A stretch of DNA of 23,974 nt from CAYXTC01 sp964468405 (GCA_964468405.1 CAYXTC010000004.1:1-23974); one strand, 5' to 3'; shown: positions 14,213 to 21,461, counted from the stretch's first letter. A program made the numbers and translations. Notes: a model not told the origin generated them from the sequence alone.

Positions 14213-14374
14213 TTAAGAAGCGGGTTTGGAAGCCCAGAATTTCATCCAAATGCGTTTGCATAAGGGGCAGTTGTTTGCCTTTTCAACTGCCTGTGCCAAG
14301 GCTTCTTTGTTCTCGTTCCTCCACCAGGCCTCCATCTCTGCCATCGTGACACACTGATGCTTTTCTGAGTTCAT
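14213..14374 (-). CDS. Hypothetical small protein, 53 aa, Cys-containing
   Basis: ATG 14374 to TAA 14213 gives a 53-aa soluble protein. AAGGAG lies six bases before the ATG, a consensus promoter precedes it and a strong terminator follows, so it is a complete gene. Residues include H6, C8, then C36-x2-C39 in NNCPLCKRIW, which could hold a metal with H6/C8. It is rich in Trp (W17, W18, W43, W47). No family is recognised. A dyad at the transcription start suggests repression by a dimeric regulator. Confidence 0.72.
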   Translation of the reverse strand: MNSEKHQCVTMAEMEAWWRNENKEALAQAVEKANNCPLCKRIWMKFWASKPAS

Positions 14375-14403
14375 AAACGGCTCCTTTTCTTAAGGAACAA
14401 AAA

Positions 14404-14424
14404 GTTACAACCCTATGCTGTAAC
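14404..14424. promoter_or_regulatory. Candidate operator GTTACA-N9-TGTAAC
   Basis: A perfect 6-base dyad with 9-base spacer covers the expected transcription start of the 53-aa gene, 7 bases after its -10 box. Position and symmetry fit an operator; a 5' UTR hairpin is the alternative. Confidence 0.55.
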
Positions 14425-14431
14425 TGTCAGA

Positions 14432-14460
14432 ACAATAGCATAATTATTAAAGTGTGTCAA
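14432..14460 (-). promoter_or_regulatory. Promoter of the 53-aa gene
   Basis: Consensus -35 TTGACA (14460-14455), 17-base spacer ending in TGC, -10 TATTGT (14437-14432); both -35 and extended -10 elements are present. Confidence 0.83.
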
Positions 14461-14500
14461 TGAACAGACGGCTATATACTATATACCTGCCTTTTCCTGC

Positions 14501-14617
14501 TTAAGTAAGAGACTGAACCAACCCCCTAAGGCTTTCTATGTCCTGCCTTAAATCTTTAACATCTTCCTTTGTAGCAACAACTTAAATTATTTTTTGAATA
14601 TTTTTATCTTCTAGCAT
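14501..14617 (-). pseudogene. Small coiled-coil-type gene broken by one in-frame stop
   Basis: From ATG 14617 the frame reads MLEDKNIQKII, meets TAA at 14584-14582, and continues without a break in the same frame as VVATKEDVKDLRQDIESLRG to a second TAA at 14503-14501. The two parts make a single amphipathic, coiled-coil-like peptide of a kind seen as a small CPR hypothetical protein (from memory, no search). TAA is one base from GAA, so one G-to-T change could have broken it. A promoter in front is intact. Stop read-through or a sequencing error is possible. Confidence 0.55.
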
Positions 14618-14629
14618 ATTTCTATTTTC

Positions 14630-14657
14630 GTTATAATCTCGCAATCTTCAAAGTCAA
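14630..14657 (-). promoter_or_regulatory. Promoter of the broken small gene
   Basis: TTGACT (14657-14652), 16-base spacer, TATAAC (14635-14630), 12 bases upstream of the ATG at 14617. Confidence 0.65.
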
Positions 14658-14710
14658 TCTTGGTTCCGGGGGCTGGACAACGTTAGCACTTTTTTAGAAA
14701 AATAAAATAG

Positions 14711-15268
14711 TTAATCTATTTTAAATCCCTCTATATCCTTTGATCTTAACAATACAGACAAATCAGCGTGTTTCTGCATTCCTAAAGACGGATTATGGGA
14801 AAAACCAATATATTCTAATTTTTTCTTTCGATATTCAACATATTTAACTGCGGGGATAAGGTCAGTATCAGAGCTTACTAAAATAGCGGTATCATAAATA
14901 TCGTCTGCAGCTCCAACAACTAAATCAACCGCTATTTTAACATCTGTTCCTTTCTCTCTAATCTTTCCTTTGTCGTACATTACTTTTCCTCTTTTTACGG
15001 TAAATCCTTCATTTTTAATCTTCTCTAAAAATTTCTGCTGGCCTTTAACAATTCTCTTGCTTTTAGAAGAGTCGTCTACATTGCGAGCAATACCAACATA
15101 ATATCTTTTTGATACACACTCTCTTTCCCCCACTAAAAAATTTACAAACTTAGAATAATTAAATTCTATCCCCTTTTTAAGGCCTATCTCTTTGTCTTTA
15201 AGATATCCGTAAAAATTATTCCCGTCTATGTAGATAGCTACTCTTTCTTTTTTATTATTATTTCCCAT
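14711..15268 (-). CDS. NYN-domain (LabA/DUF88-type) putative ribonuclease
   Basis: This 185-aa single-domain protein has the NYN/PIN-like acidic site: D15 in IYIDGNN, D109 and D115 in GTDVKIAVDLVV, D134 and D136 in VSSDTDLIPAV. NYN proteins are metal-dependent ribonucleases; small stand-alone members resemble LabA and human LIMKAIN-type domains. The frame allows a GTG one codon earlier, but ATG 15268 lies 8 bases after an extended -10 (TGGTATAAT), so I use the ATG and infer a leaderless mRNA. It sits between a broken small gene and a promoter-terminator unit, next to one flanking repeat of the glycan cassette. Confidence 0.87.
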   Translation of the reverse strand: MGNNNKKERVAIYIDGNNFYGYLKDKEIGLKKGIEFNYSKFVNFLVGERECVSKRYYVGIARNVDDSSKSKRIVKGQQKFLEKIKNEGFTVKRGKVMYDKGKIREKGTDVKIAVDLVVGAADDIYDTAILVSSDTDLIPAVKYVEYRKKKLEYIGFSHNPSLGMQKHADLSVLLRSKDIEGFKID

Positions 15269-15276
15269 CACTATTT

Positions 15277-15285
15277 ATTATACCA
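15277..15285 (-). promoter_or_regulatory. Extended -10 promoter of the NYN gene
   Basis: TGGTATAAT with a perfect TATAAT, directly after the T-tract of the upstream terminator and 8 bases before the ATG. Confidence 0.7.
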
Positions 15286-15286
15286 C

Positions 15287-15320
15287 AAAAAAACTGCCCT
15301 TGCCCGAAGGCAGGAGCAGT
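15287..15320 (-). terminator. Intrinsic terminator upstream of the NYN gene
   Basis: On the minus strand ACTGCTCCTGCC folds with GGCAAGGGCAGT around a TTCG loop (one mismatch, one G-U) and is followed by seven T. It would stop transcripts coming from the cassette side and from the strong promoter just upstream. Confidence 0.88.
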
Positions 15321-15335
15321 GATCATAGTACTTTC

Positions 15336-15365
15336 ATTATATATAAATCTGCATAGCCCTGTCAA
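15336..15365 (-). promoter_or_regulatory. Near-consensus promoter directly before a terminator
   Basis: TTGACA (15365-15360), 18-base spacer, TATAAT (15341-15336), both hexamers perfect. The predicted start near 15329 is under 10 bases from the terminator stem. An ATG at 15326 opens a 23-codon frame that runs through the hairpin into the NYN start. Confidence 0.75.
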
Positions 15366-15389
15366 GATTTTGGGGGTATAAGCCATTTA

Positions 15390-15533
15390 TTAGCTACCCG
15401 CCTGGTACGATTTTCGAACTTTAGGGTGAGTTAGTGGCATAGAGAAGCCCGAAAACGTCTCAGAAGAGATCAAGGATTTTTGATTTTTCAATAACAATTT
15501 TAAAATCAGCTCCATGTGTGGTTCTAGAACCAT
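15390..15533 (-). pseudogene. 47-aa frame containing repeat copy A, probably a coding remnant
   Basis: ATG 15533 to TAA 15390 begins MVLEPHMELILKLLLKNQ and ends KVRKSYQAGS. The last ten residues lie on repeat copy A. The same minus-strand frame in copy B reads KIRKSSQAGSRV before a stop. Shared frame and conservative changes (V/I, Y/S) suggest both are tails of one gene family. No ribosome site is seen and I do not recognise the family, so this is a weak call. Confidence 0.3.
15393..15422. repeat. Direct repeat copy A flanking the glycan cassette
   Basis: 30 bases that match 21497-21526 in the same orientation at 27 of 30 positions. The longest identical blocks are CCCGCCTGG and ACGATTTTCGAA. 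The two copies bracket about 6.1 kb. Both are followed on the minus strand by an intrinsic terminator within about 75 bases. Confidence 0.75.
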
Positions 15534-15734
15534 TTTTTAGAAAAACCGAGTTGGTTCAAGATTTAGTTGAAATAGATAAAAACTATCTTTTCTGGTGCAG
15601 AATAGAATGTCTCACTTCTCACAACTTTTAATCTGAAACGAAACAAATAAAATACTACATAATTAAGATTACTTTATAATATTATGTCTTCATTATTTAT
15701 AGAACAAATTTATTATTAAAAATTAAAAACGGCA
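15534..15734. other. AT-rich gap with no convincing gene
   Basis: Between the cassette and repeat A I see no gene with a start and ribosome site. A palindrome TGGTTCTAGAACCA followed by T6 on the plus strand lies next to it at 15519-15538. A plus-strand frame is open without a start codon from about 15441 to 15631 and has no recognisable motif. Confidence 0.5.
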
Positions 15735-15746
15735 TCAGCTGCCTTT
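15725..15746 (-). terminator. Probable terminator of the four-gene cassette
   Basis: AAAGGCA/TGCC-G-TTT stem with loop GCTGA overlaps the Mur-ligase-like stop and is followed by TTTTTAATTTTTAA. The stem is short with one bulge, so it is of moderate strength. Confidence 0.55.
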
Positions 15747-16982
15747 CCGAATATATTCTGGTGAGGTTTCATCACTTTTCCCGTTATATTTTTTTAAAAG
15801 ATTAGAAAAATTTTTCCCTTGATGAGTAGAGCTTCTTAGAAGCACCATATGATTTTTGAATTCTTCCACCGAAAAACACCTTTGGAGTTCCTCTATGTTT
15901 CGATAAAAAACAATGCGCATATTAAGATTTTTTTTAATTTCTTTTTTGTGTTTAATAAAATAGCTCCCCACAAAACGAAGACTCGCTAGTTGGCTGATGT
16001 CAAGTTTGTAGATTCTTTTCATGAGGCGGCTCATAACAGGTATTGTCGCAGATCCTAATCCCGCAATTTCTCCTACTATAGCGTGCTTTGGTAGTTTAGA
16101 ATCTATTTCGAGCAAAGTATTAAGCGCATTTAATATTGATTCTTCGTTTGCATTAGCAGTATCAATTATAAAGTGAACTCCTTTATAAACATAAGACTGC
16201 ATTCTTTGTTGTGGATTCCTGTACGCGTCCAGCCGTATACTCTCTGGCAGGCTTTTCTTTTTTATTGTATCCATGACAGCAGAAGCTCCCGCGCAAGCAG
16301 CGCCTAAGTGGTATCCCATATCATTAATAAAAAAGGTAGATATTTTTTGGGAATAATTTATTTTAATAACCGTCTTTTTTTTCATAATTTGTTTAATAGA
16401 ATACTGAAACTGTGCTCCGCTTGATTTTTCCCCATAAAATATAATATCCTGCAAATTTTTTAAAAAGGGCTTGTTTTCAATGTGTGATATCAGTGTTGCA
16501 TTCGGATGGTTTTTTATAAATGACAATTTTTCATTCGCAACGCCTTCTCGCGACCCAAGTATCCCGATATTCACGTCGGTAAATTGAGTATAAATAATTA
16601 TATCTGTAGGAACTACTGCCGCCATCATTTCTGCATCCCCGCGCGTCGCAACGCCACACTCAAAGAGAGAATAATCTGCTTTTTCTTTACGGGCCAAATG
16701 CGTCGCGAAGGGTAATTGCGGCAACCAATTATCGTTTATGCGCGTAGCATAACAAGAATAGCCTGCCTGTTGTATTAAAAGTTTTAGTATCTGCAAAAGT
16801 GAGGTTTTCCCTACACTACCAAGAATTGCAACAGAAAAGGTACGAGTCGAAAGCATTTCTCGATTATAAAATATTTGTTCTATTGTTAACCCTCCTCTCT
16901 TCCAATATTCCTCTAAGTCTCCCTTCGCCCAGCTTTTATAGTCCCACTGTCTGCAACGATTTTTAAATTCTTTAATATTCAT
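15735..16982 (-). CDS. Mur-ligase-like ATP-dependent amide ligase lacking the N-terminal UDP-substrate domain
   Basis: This 415-aa protein has a Mur-ligase central domain: P-loop G55-S-V-G-K-T-S61, then SLFECGVATRGDAEMMAAV, and IYTQFTDVNIGILGSREGVA with EKLSF at the place of the carbamylated Lys. The C-terminal domain shows IIDTANANEESILNALNTL (MurF-type D-x-x-N-A-N) and AIVGEIAGLG. Only about 50 residues precede the P-loop, so the N-terminal UDP-MurNAc-binding domain of MurC-F is absent. It should form an amide bond through an acyl phosphate, but its substrate is unknown; cyanophycin-synthetase or CapB-like ligases are the nearest layout. It is the last cassette gene and overlaps the pyruvyl transferase gene by 11 bases. 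Confidence 0.82.
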   Translation of the reverse strand: MNIKEFKNRCRQWDYKSWAKGDLEEYWKRGGLTIEQIFYNREMLSTRTFSVAILGSVGKTSLLQILKLLIQQAGYSCYATRINDNWLPQLPFATHLARKEKADYSLFECGVATRGDAEMMAAVVPTDIIIYTQFTDVNIGILGSREGVANEKLSFIKNHPNATLISHIENKPFLKNLQDIIFYGEKSSGAQFQYSIKQIMKKKTVIKINYSQKISTFFINDMGYHLGAACAGASAVMDTIKKKSLPESIRLDAYRNPQQRMQSYVYKGVHFIIDTANANEESILNALNTLLEIDSKLPKHAIVGEIAGLGSATIPVMSRLMKRIYKLDISQLASLRFVGSYFIKHKKEIKKNLNMRIVFYRNIEELQRCFSVEEFKNHMVLLRSSTHQGKNFSNLLKKYNGKSDETSPEYIRKGS

Positions 16983-17886
16983 TGTTTTGTTTAATATTAT
17001 TGCGAGCCCTTTTAATCAAAAGGGGATGCAGAGAGAGAAAATATTTATTTATTCGTTGTCGCTCTTCCCCCCACTTTTTAAAATTATTAAGGATGTTTTT
17101 TTCTTTCCAGGGAAGAAGTTCAAGCTCCATCGCACGGTATTTTTTATTACTCTCGTCAAGAGATAAAAAGGGCACTCCACTAAGATAGGCTAGTATGGTT
17201 CCATGAAACGAGGTGGATAATACTCCCTGGGCATAGCGTATCCGATCGGCATAGTTCCTAAACGATGCTAACGAAATTGCGTTTTTGTCGGTCCATTTCC
17301 AGCATGCGTTATATTTAATAGTATTTCTTGCAATAAAATCATTTGGTTCGTTTCTGCCTCGGATTAGGGCAACACTGCCGTTACTCTCACTGTATGGACG
17401 CACTGACATGGAGAGGACAGAACAATCAAAAGATAACACGGCATTAAGTCCAAGACTTTTTAAGTGTTTTTGGGTAATTATGTCCCGGCATGCTATATAA
17501 GAAAACTTTGAAAGCAGCCTGGAAAAGGGTTTACCTTCATACATTGAAAAATTTACTAACCAACTCTCCTTTTTCAATAATTTTGCTATGGAAGAAAAAT
17601 AAAGATACGGATATACATAACTTTCATGTTTTTCAGTAAGACCCTCTCCGTGCACTATAAGAATATCCGACCTGTTAATTCCTTCCCACCACAGAGACTG
17701 CTTAAGAGAGATAAGAAACCTAGAAAAAGATACATAATCGACACCAAAAGCATCATAAGGAATCTCTTGAATAATAGAATAATCTTTTTTTACGAGCCTC
17801 CGAAACGCAAAATAGTTTGTTCTAGACCCGAGATGAAAAGAAGAAGTATCTCCTATAATGGTTACTGTTTTTTTGCGATTAGGCAT
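16972..17886 (-). CDS. Polysaccharide pyruvyl transferase family protein
   Basis: This 304-aa soluble protein has the PS_pyruv_trans layout: an N-terminal IIGDTSSFHLGSRTNY loop, DILIVHGEGLTEKHE near residues 74-87, LVNFSMYEG, a central CRD segment, and the C-terminal signature VLSTSFHGTILAYLSGVPF with DESNKKY (residues 222-250). Family enzymes transfer pyruvate from PEP to make ketals on exopolysaccharide or secondary wall polymer sugars (CsaB, WcaK types), although some members act as glycosyltransferases. It overlaps the GT4 gene by 8 bases upstream and the Mur-ligase-like gene by 11 bases downstream. Confidence 0.82.
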   Translation of the reverse strand: MPNRKKTVTIIGDTSSFHLGSRTNYFAFRRLVKKDYSIIQEIPYDAFGVDYVSFSRFLISLKQSLWWEGINRSDILIVHGEGLTEKHESYVYPYLYFSSIAKLLKKESWLVNFSMYEGKPFSRLLSKFSYIACRDIITQKHLKSLGLNAVLSFDCSVLSMSVRPYSESNGSVALIRGRNEPNDFIARNTIKYNACWKWTDKNAISLASFRNYADRIRYAQGVLSTSFHGTILAYLSGVPFLSLDESNKKYRAMELELLPWKEKNILNNFKKWGEERQRINKYFLSLHPLLIKRARNNIKQNNEY

Positions 17887-19159
17887 GGTCTATAAGGGCC
17901 ATATCAATACCTCGAGTTGTATTTTTTACAAAATCAGGAATAACTCTTACGTTTTTCGCAACTCCTTTTTTGACAATAGTTTTATTAAGCGCCCCGTAGA
18001 GGCTTTCTGTCGTAAATCGAAAAAATTCAGTGCCTTCATTCATCTCAAAAATATCCCGGTGTGGCGGTATGCTAGAATACACAAATTTTGTCTTGTCTTT
18101 TGAAAAAAGTAACGCCTCTAGTGGAGTAAGGGGGGCTCCCTCAAAGCGAGCAGGAAATACTACAATATTAAGATTCGGGAGCTGTAAAATACTTGACGAC
18201 AATGTCCTTTCAAAACTAAAAACAGGCGTTATGCTCCCCTTCGGAGCCTTCCCAATTTTATTTTTAATGTCTTTAACATATTTATCCGTTGAGGTTTCTG
18301 TCGGCATTATAAGAATTAGGTGATACCTTGGATTTTTGCGAACAAATTTATCAAAAGCAGGAATTAATATATCGTATCCTTTTTGATATGTACAACGCCC
18401 CCATGAAAAGATAATTTTTTTATTTAACGAAATTTTCTTTTTTTGTAAAAATATTTTTGCTTCCCGAGAAGAAACGTTGAAAAGGCCTGATTTGCGATAG
18501 ACGCCATTAATAAATGGGACTAACCTGTCATTTCCCACGCCATAATTATTAATCAGTGTATTTTTAAGTGAATCACCGATATATCCTATAACGTCATTTT
18601 TAGACATCAGCAAATGTGCTATGGCTTCATTCTCCAATTTTATTCTTTCTCTATTACTAAACTCGTCCTTAAATATAGAGCTCAAGCTGTGGGGGATCCA
18701 AATTATCTGCAAATTATCACACGAGGGAATAAATTTACGTATAGAAGAAAAAATAGTGTCGTGAGCGATAACAACGACTTTTTCATATCTTTCAGCAAAC
18801 ATACGCAAAAACACGGATGCACTTAAAGAGGCGCTAAGCCATTGCGTTGAGCCTCCCCAGATAGAACCTTGACTTTCTCCTTCAGAAAAAGTTGGTATGT
18901 CTATAAGCGCACCGCCGTGAGTAAAGCACACATTTTTGGTTATACCTTTAATGTCTTTCCTAAAATCCGGTGAATTCTCTCGTAAAAAAGGAGCTAAACA
19001 GAATAAGTCTACTTTATTTTTTCTGAGAAATTTGGATTCTCGAGATATATCTATAAAGGCTTCGATGAAAGAATGAACAACCACACCAACACCGGTACAT
19101 AGGGAAACGAGACCATCATGTGATACAACGACGAATGCAATTTTATTATAATTTCTCAT
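17879..19159 (-). CDS. GT4-type (GT-B fold) glycosyltransferase
   Basis: This 426-aa protein has an N-terminal Gly loop (TGVGVVVHSF, residues 22-31), VVIAHDT, IIWIPHS, and a C-terminal nucleotide-sugar domain with FSWGRCTYQKGYDILIPAF (R255, K260) and FPARFEGAPLTPLEAL, the E-x7-E motif at E340 and E348. These mark a retaining GT-B enzyme that adds a sugar from an NDP-sugar. No membrane helices are seen, so it likely works on the cytoplasmic face of the membrane. It overlaps the carbamoyltransferase stop by 4 bases (ATGA) and the next gene by 8. Confidence 0.87.
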   Translation of the reverse strand: MRNYNKIAFVVVSHDGLVSLCTGVGVVVHSFIEAFIDISRESKFLRKNKVDLFCLAPFLRENSPDFRKDIKGITKNVCFTHGGALIDIPTFSEGESQGSIWGGSTQWLSASLSASVFLRMFAERYEKVVVIAHDTIFSSIRKFIPSCDNLQIIWIPHSLSSIFKDEFSNRERIKLENEAIAHLLMSKNDVIGYIGDSLKNTLINNYGVGNDRLVPFINGVYRKSGLFNVSSREAKIFLQKKKISLNKKIIFSWGRCTYQKGYDILIPAFDKFVRKNPRYHLILIMPTETSTDKYVKDIKNKIGKAPKGSITPVFSFERTLSSSILQLPNLNIVVFPARFEGAPLTPLEALLFSKDKTKFVYSSIPPHRDIFEMNEGTEFFRFTTESLYGALNKTIVKKGVAKNVRVIPDFVKNTTRGIDMALIDHA

Positions 19160-20712
19160 CTGATTATCTTGCCATTGTAAACAACTTTATGTTTTTGCTT
19201 AATACGTTTTGAAATGTTTAAAGTGTCCCTTTTGGTGTTTGCAATCGGCTCGCCCTGCAAGTTAAGAGAAGTATTTAACAACATATATTTGCCCGATCTT
19301 TCGCCAAAATTTTTAAGTAGTTCGTATATAAAAGGATTATCCTTTCGATTAACAGTTTGGGCTCTCGCGGTACCGTCATAATGGATACTTCCTATAATTC
19401 TATTTGAAATTCCCGGCCTTACTTTATACTGATCGAGCATATAAGGAGATCGCGTCGGACCATAGAAGTAATCATTAACTTTTTCCTCTAATACTATGGG
19501 GGCTACAGGGCGATAAGGTTCACGTTTTTTTATTTCTTGGCTTAGTAATTTTTTTACGCTCGCACTATCCGGCCTTGCTAGAAAAGACCTATTCCCCAAG
19601 GCTCGAGGGCCAATTTCTGCTTTATGATTATGTATTAAAAGAATCTCATTATTTAAAAGAGCATCGACAAGCCGCTCTATTATTCGGTAACTATAATTGA
19701 ATGAGGGTTCCCCGTATCCAAGATACGGTAAAGTAACAATGGGACGCTTTTTAAAAATTTCCGTTATAAGATATGCTATCGCTCCTAATGATTGCCCCGT
19801 ATCATCACAACAGGGAGGTATAAAAAGGGGAAGATCGGGATACAGCTCTTGAACCTTGGTGTTTACTTCAAGATTGAGACATGCCCCGCCAGCCAGTACT
19901 AAATTGGGGGGTCGGTAGCACCTTATCGCCTTTTGTATATCATTAAGGCGATGTTTAACGAAAATGTGCTGAAGCGTGGCGGCAAAATCACAAGCATTTT
20001 TGTGTTTTCTAGAGACGCCTTTTTGTAATTCCGGGAAGGATTTTAATAATATTTTTTCTCCTGTTTCTTGATCAGCAACGCATAATGTTGGAAGCAAATA
20101 TTCTAGCCTCTTAATATATTTAACTGAAGGCTTGCCATACGCCGCAAGGGCCATCAATCTCCCTTCACATCTTGGCTTCTTGTAAAGATATGTCGAGCAA
20201 AGATCATAGGGTTTTGCCGTAATACAATTGCTTACATCAAATCGTTCTCTAGTAATAGATTTATTTTCCCCACCATAAACAGCTACACGCTCCCCACAAT
20301 CTCCGCCCCCGTCACATGAGAAAATAAGAGCATTTCTAAAAGGTGAAAACAGGAAAGCGCTTGCGTGGGCAAGGTGATGGTTAATAATAAGACAGTCTCT
20401 TTCTTTATTTAATAATTTGATCTTTTTCCAAACTGGAGGGTTAGGATACACATCCTCCTTATCAAGCCAAGGATTTTGAAGCGTTGCCAGAGCCCAATAC
20501 GAAACATCATCAGGCGTTTTTTTTAACAAACGTAAGCCGTATGTAATAAGTTGCTCCATTTCTTTTGGAGTACATCGCATCTTTTTCTTACGAAAAACCC
20601 TCTCTGCTTCAAGCACAAGAATTACTTTTCGACCAACTGAAAAAGTAACTGATGAATCATGATGGTTAAAGGCAATACTGCAAAACAATAACGGCTTTTC
20701 ATTCTTATTCAT
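19156..20712 (-). CDS. Carbamoyltransferase (NodU/TobZ/CmcH family)
   Basis: This 518-aa protein transfers a carbamoyl group from carbamoyl phosphate, via carbamoyl adenylate, to a hydroxyl of a sugar or antibiotic. The N-terminal Kae1-like domain has NHHDSS (16-21), NHHLAHA (111-117, metal-binding His) and FSCDGGGD (131-138). ATP-site motifs LAGGACLNLEVN and DDTGQSLGAI follow. The C-terminal domain has EIGPRALGNRSFLARP (366-381), EPYRPVAPIV, HYDGTARAQTV and LLNTSLNLQGEPIANT. The frame is open to a TTG at 20778, but the ATG at 20712 puts the conserved N-terminal strand at the right place. Length is slightly short of the usual 550-600. It leads the four-gene cassette. No clear promoter is seen. 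Confidence 0.93.
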   Translation of the reverse strand: MNKNEKPLLFCSIAFNHHDSSVTFSVGRKVILVLEAERVFRKKKMRCTPKEMEQLITYGLRLLKKTPDDVSYWALATLQNPWLDKEDVYPNPPVWKKIKLLNKERDCLIINHHLAHASAFLFSPFRNALIFSCDGGGDCGERVAVYGGENKSITRERFDVSNCITAKPYDLCSTYLYKKPRCEGRLMALAAYGKPSVKYIKRLEYLLPTLCVADQETGEKILLKSFPELQKGVSRKHKNACDFAATLQHIFVKHRLNDIQKAIRCYRPPNLVLAGGACLNLEVNTKVQELYPDLPLFIPPCCDDTGQSLGAIAYLITEIFKKRPIVTLPYLGYGEPSFNYSYRIIERLVDALLNNEILLIHNHKAEIGPRALGNRSFLARPDSASVKKLLSQEIKKREPYRPVAPIVLEEKVNDYFYGPTRSPYMLDQYKVRPGISNRIIGSIHYDGTARAQTVNRKDNPFIYELLKNFGERSGKYMLLNTSLNLQGEPIANTKRDTLNISKRIKQKHKVVYNGKIIR

Positions 20713-20806
20713 AGAATTTCTAAAAGAAGTCGCCTCAACTAAAAAATATTTATTTTTAGCCCCAAAATTCTTTATCAAATATTAATAATTTTTGTTTCTT
20801 GTAGTT

Positions 20807-21001
20807 TCACTTCGTTAGAAATTTATGTTGTCTTTCACTGCCCTCTTTGGTGTCTAACCTTTTTTTATTAATCTTAGAGTATTCAAGGAAATAAATTTTT
20901 GTTTTTTCTTGCTTCCCATATTTTTCCTCTGTCCCTATTTCATTTACCGAAGCCTGTACACCAGTTCTAACGTTGTATTTTTGTGTATAATTATTTCTTT
21001 T
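20807..21001 (-). pseudogene. Start-less open frame, possible gene remnant
   Basis: A 64-codon stop-to-stop frame with no ATG, GTG or TTG reads like a soluble protein end (VNEIGTEEKYGKQEKTKIYF, then SKINKKRLDTKEGSERQHKF). It lies between the cassette and the frameshifted gene, where other decay is seen. I do not recognise the family; chance is possible in a 200-base AT-rich stretch. Confidence 0.3.
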
Positions 21002-21004
21002 TCA

Positions 21005-21416
21005 TTATCTTGTTTTTTCCAAACCTCTATTTAAAACCACAGAGTTCATAACTAAAATATCGTCTTTATATAAGGGATTTGGGACTTTGTTAAACAAGAA
21101 TATTTTCTTTTCTGAAATATAACAAAACCCATTTCTAAAAAAGTATTGCCTCCGATATAATTCTTCATTTCTCTCTTATCAATATTCAAAACTAAAATAA
21201 CGTCCGAAGATTTAATTAAGCCAAAATACTTCTTTATCAAACCACCACCGATCTTATTGTCTGCAGATTCCTTTCTTGTTTCTGGCGCCAAGGAACCGTT
21301 CGCATGTAATTCCGCTTTTTTAGGAACATCCACTTGGTGCCCGACATTCTTCAGTTTTCTTTTCCCTCTACCATCTCGGATGCGACAGACATACTGGCAC
21401 AAATAACTATTTTCAT
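21005..21416 (-). pseudogene. Nucleoside 2-deoxyribosyltransferase-like gene with two frameshifts
   Basis: ATG 21416, with AGGA eight bases upstream, opens MKIVICASMSVASEMVEGKE and then stops. The homologous continuation is in a second frame (KLKNVGHQVDVPKKAELHANG ... NKIGGG ... VILVLNIDKR ... NYIGGNTFLEMGF). A third frame then gives KIFLFNKVPNPLYKDDILVM and ends at TAA 21005. Together these reconstruct one protein of about 135 aa of the deoxyribosyltransferase-like fold (start MKIVI-x-x-SMS, motif GGNTFLEMGF). The breaks fall near 21355-21365 and 21100-21115, both in A/T runs. The call rests on motif memory, so function is tentative. Confidence 0.65.
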
Positions 21417-21431
21417 ATACTTTATCCTATC

Positions 21432-21461
21432 AAAAAACCGCTCTCATTACGAGAGTGGTTT
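21432..21461 (-). terminator. Intrinsic terminator before the deoxyribosyltransferase-like pseudogene
   Basis: 11-bp stem AAACCACTCTC/GAGAGCGGTTT (one G-T pair), loop GTAAT, then a T run on the minus strand. It should stop transcripts from the surface-protein gene at 21602-22936. Confidence 0.87.
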
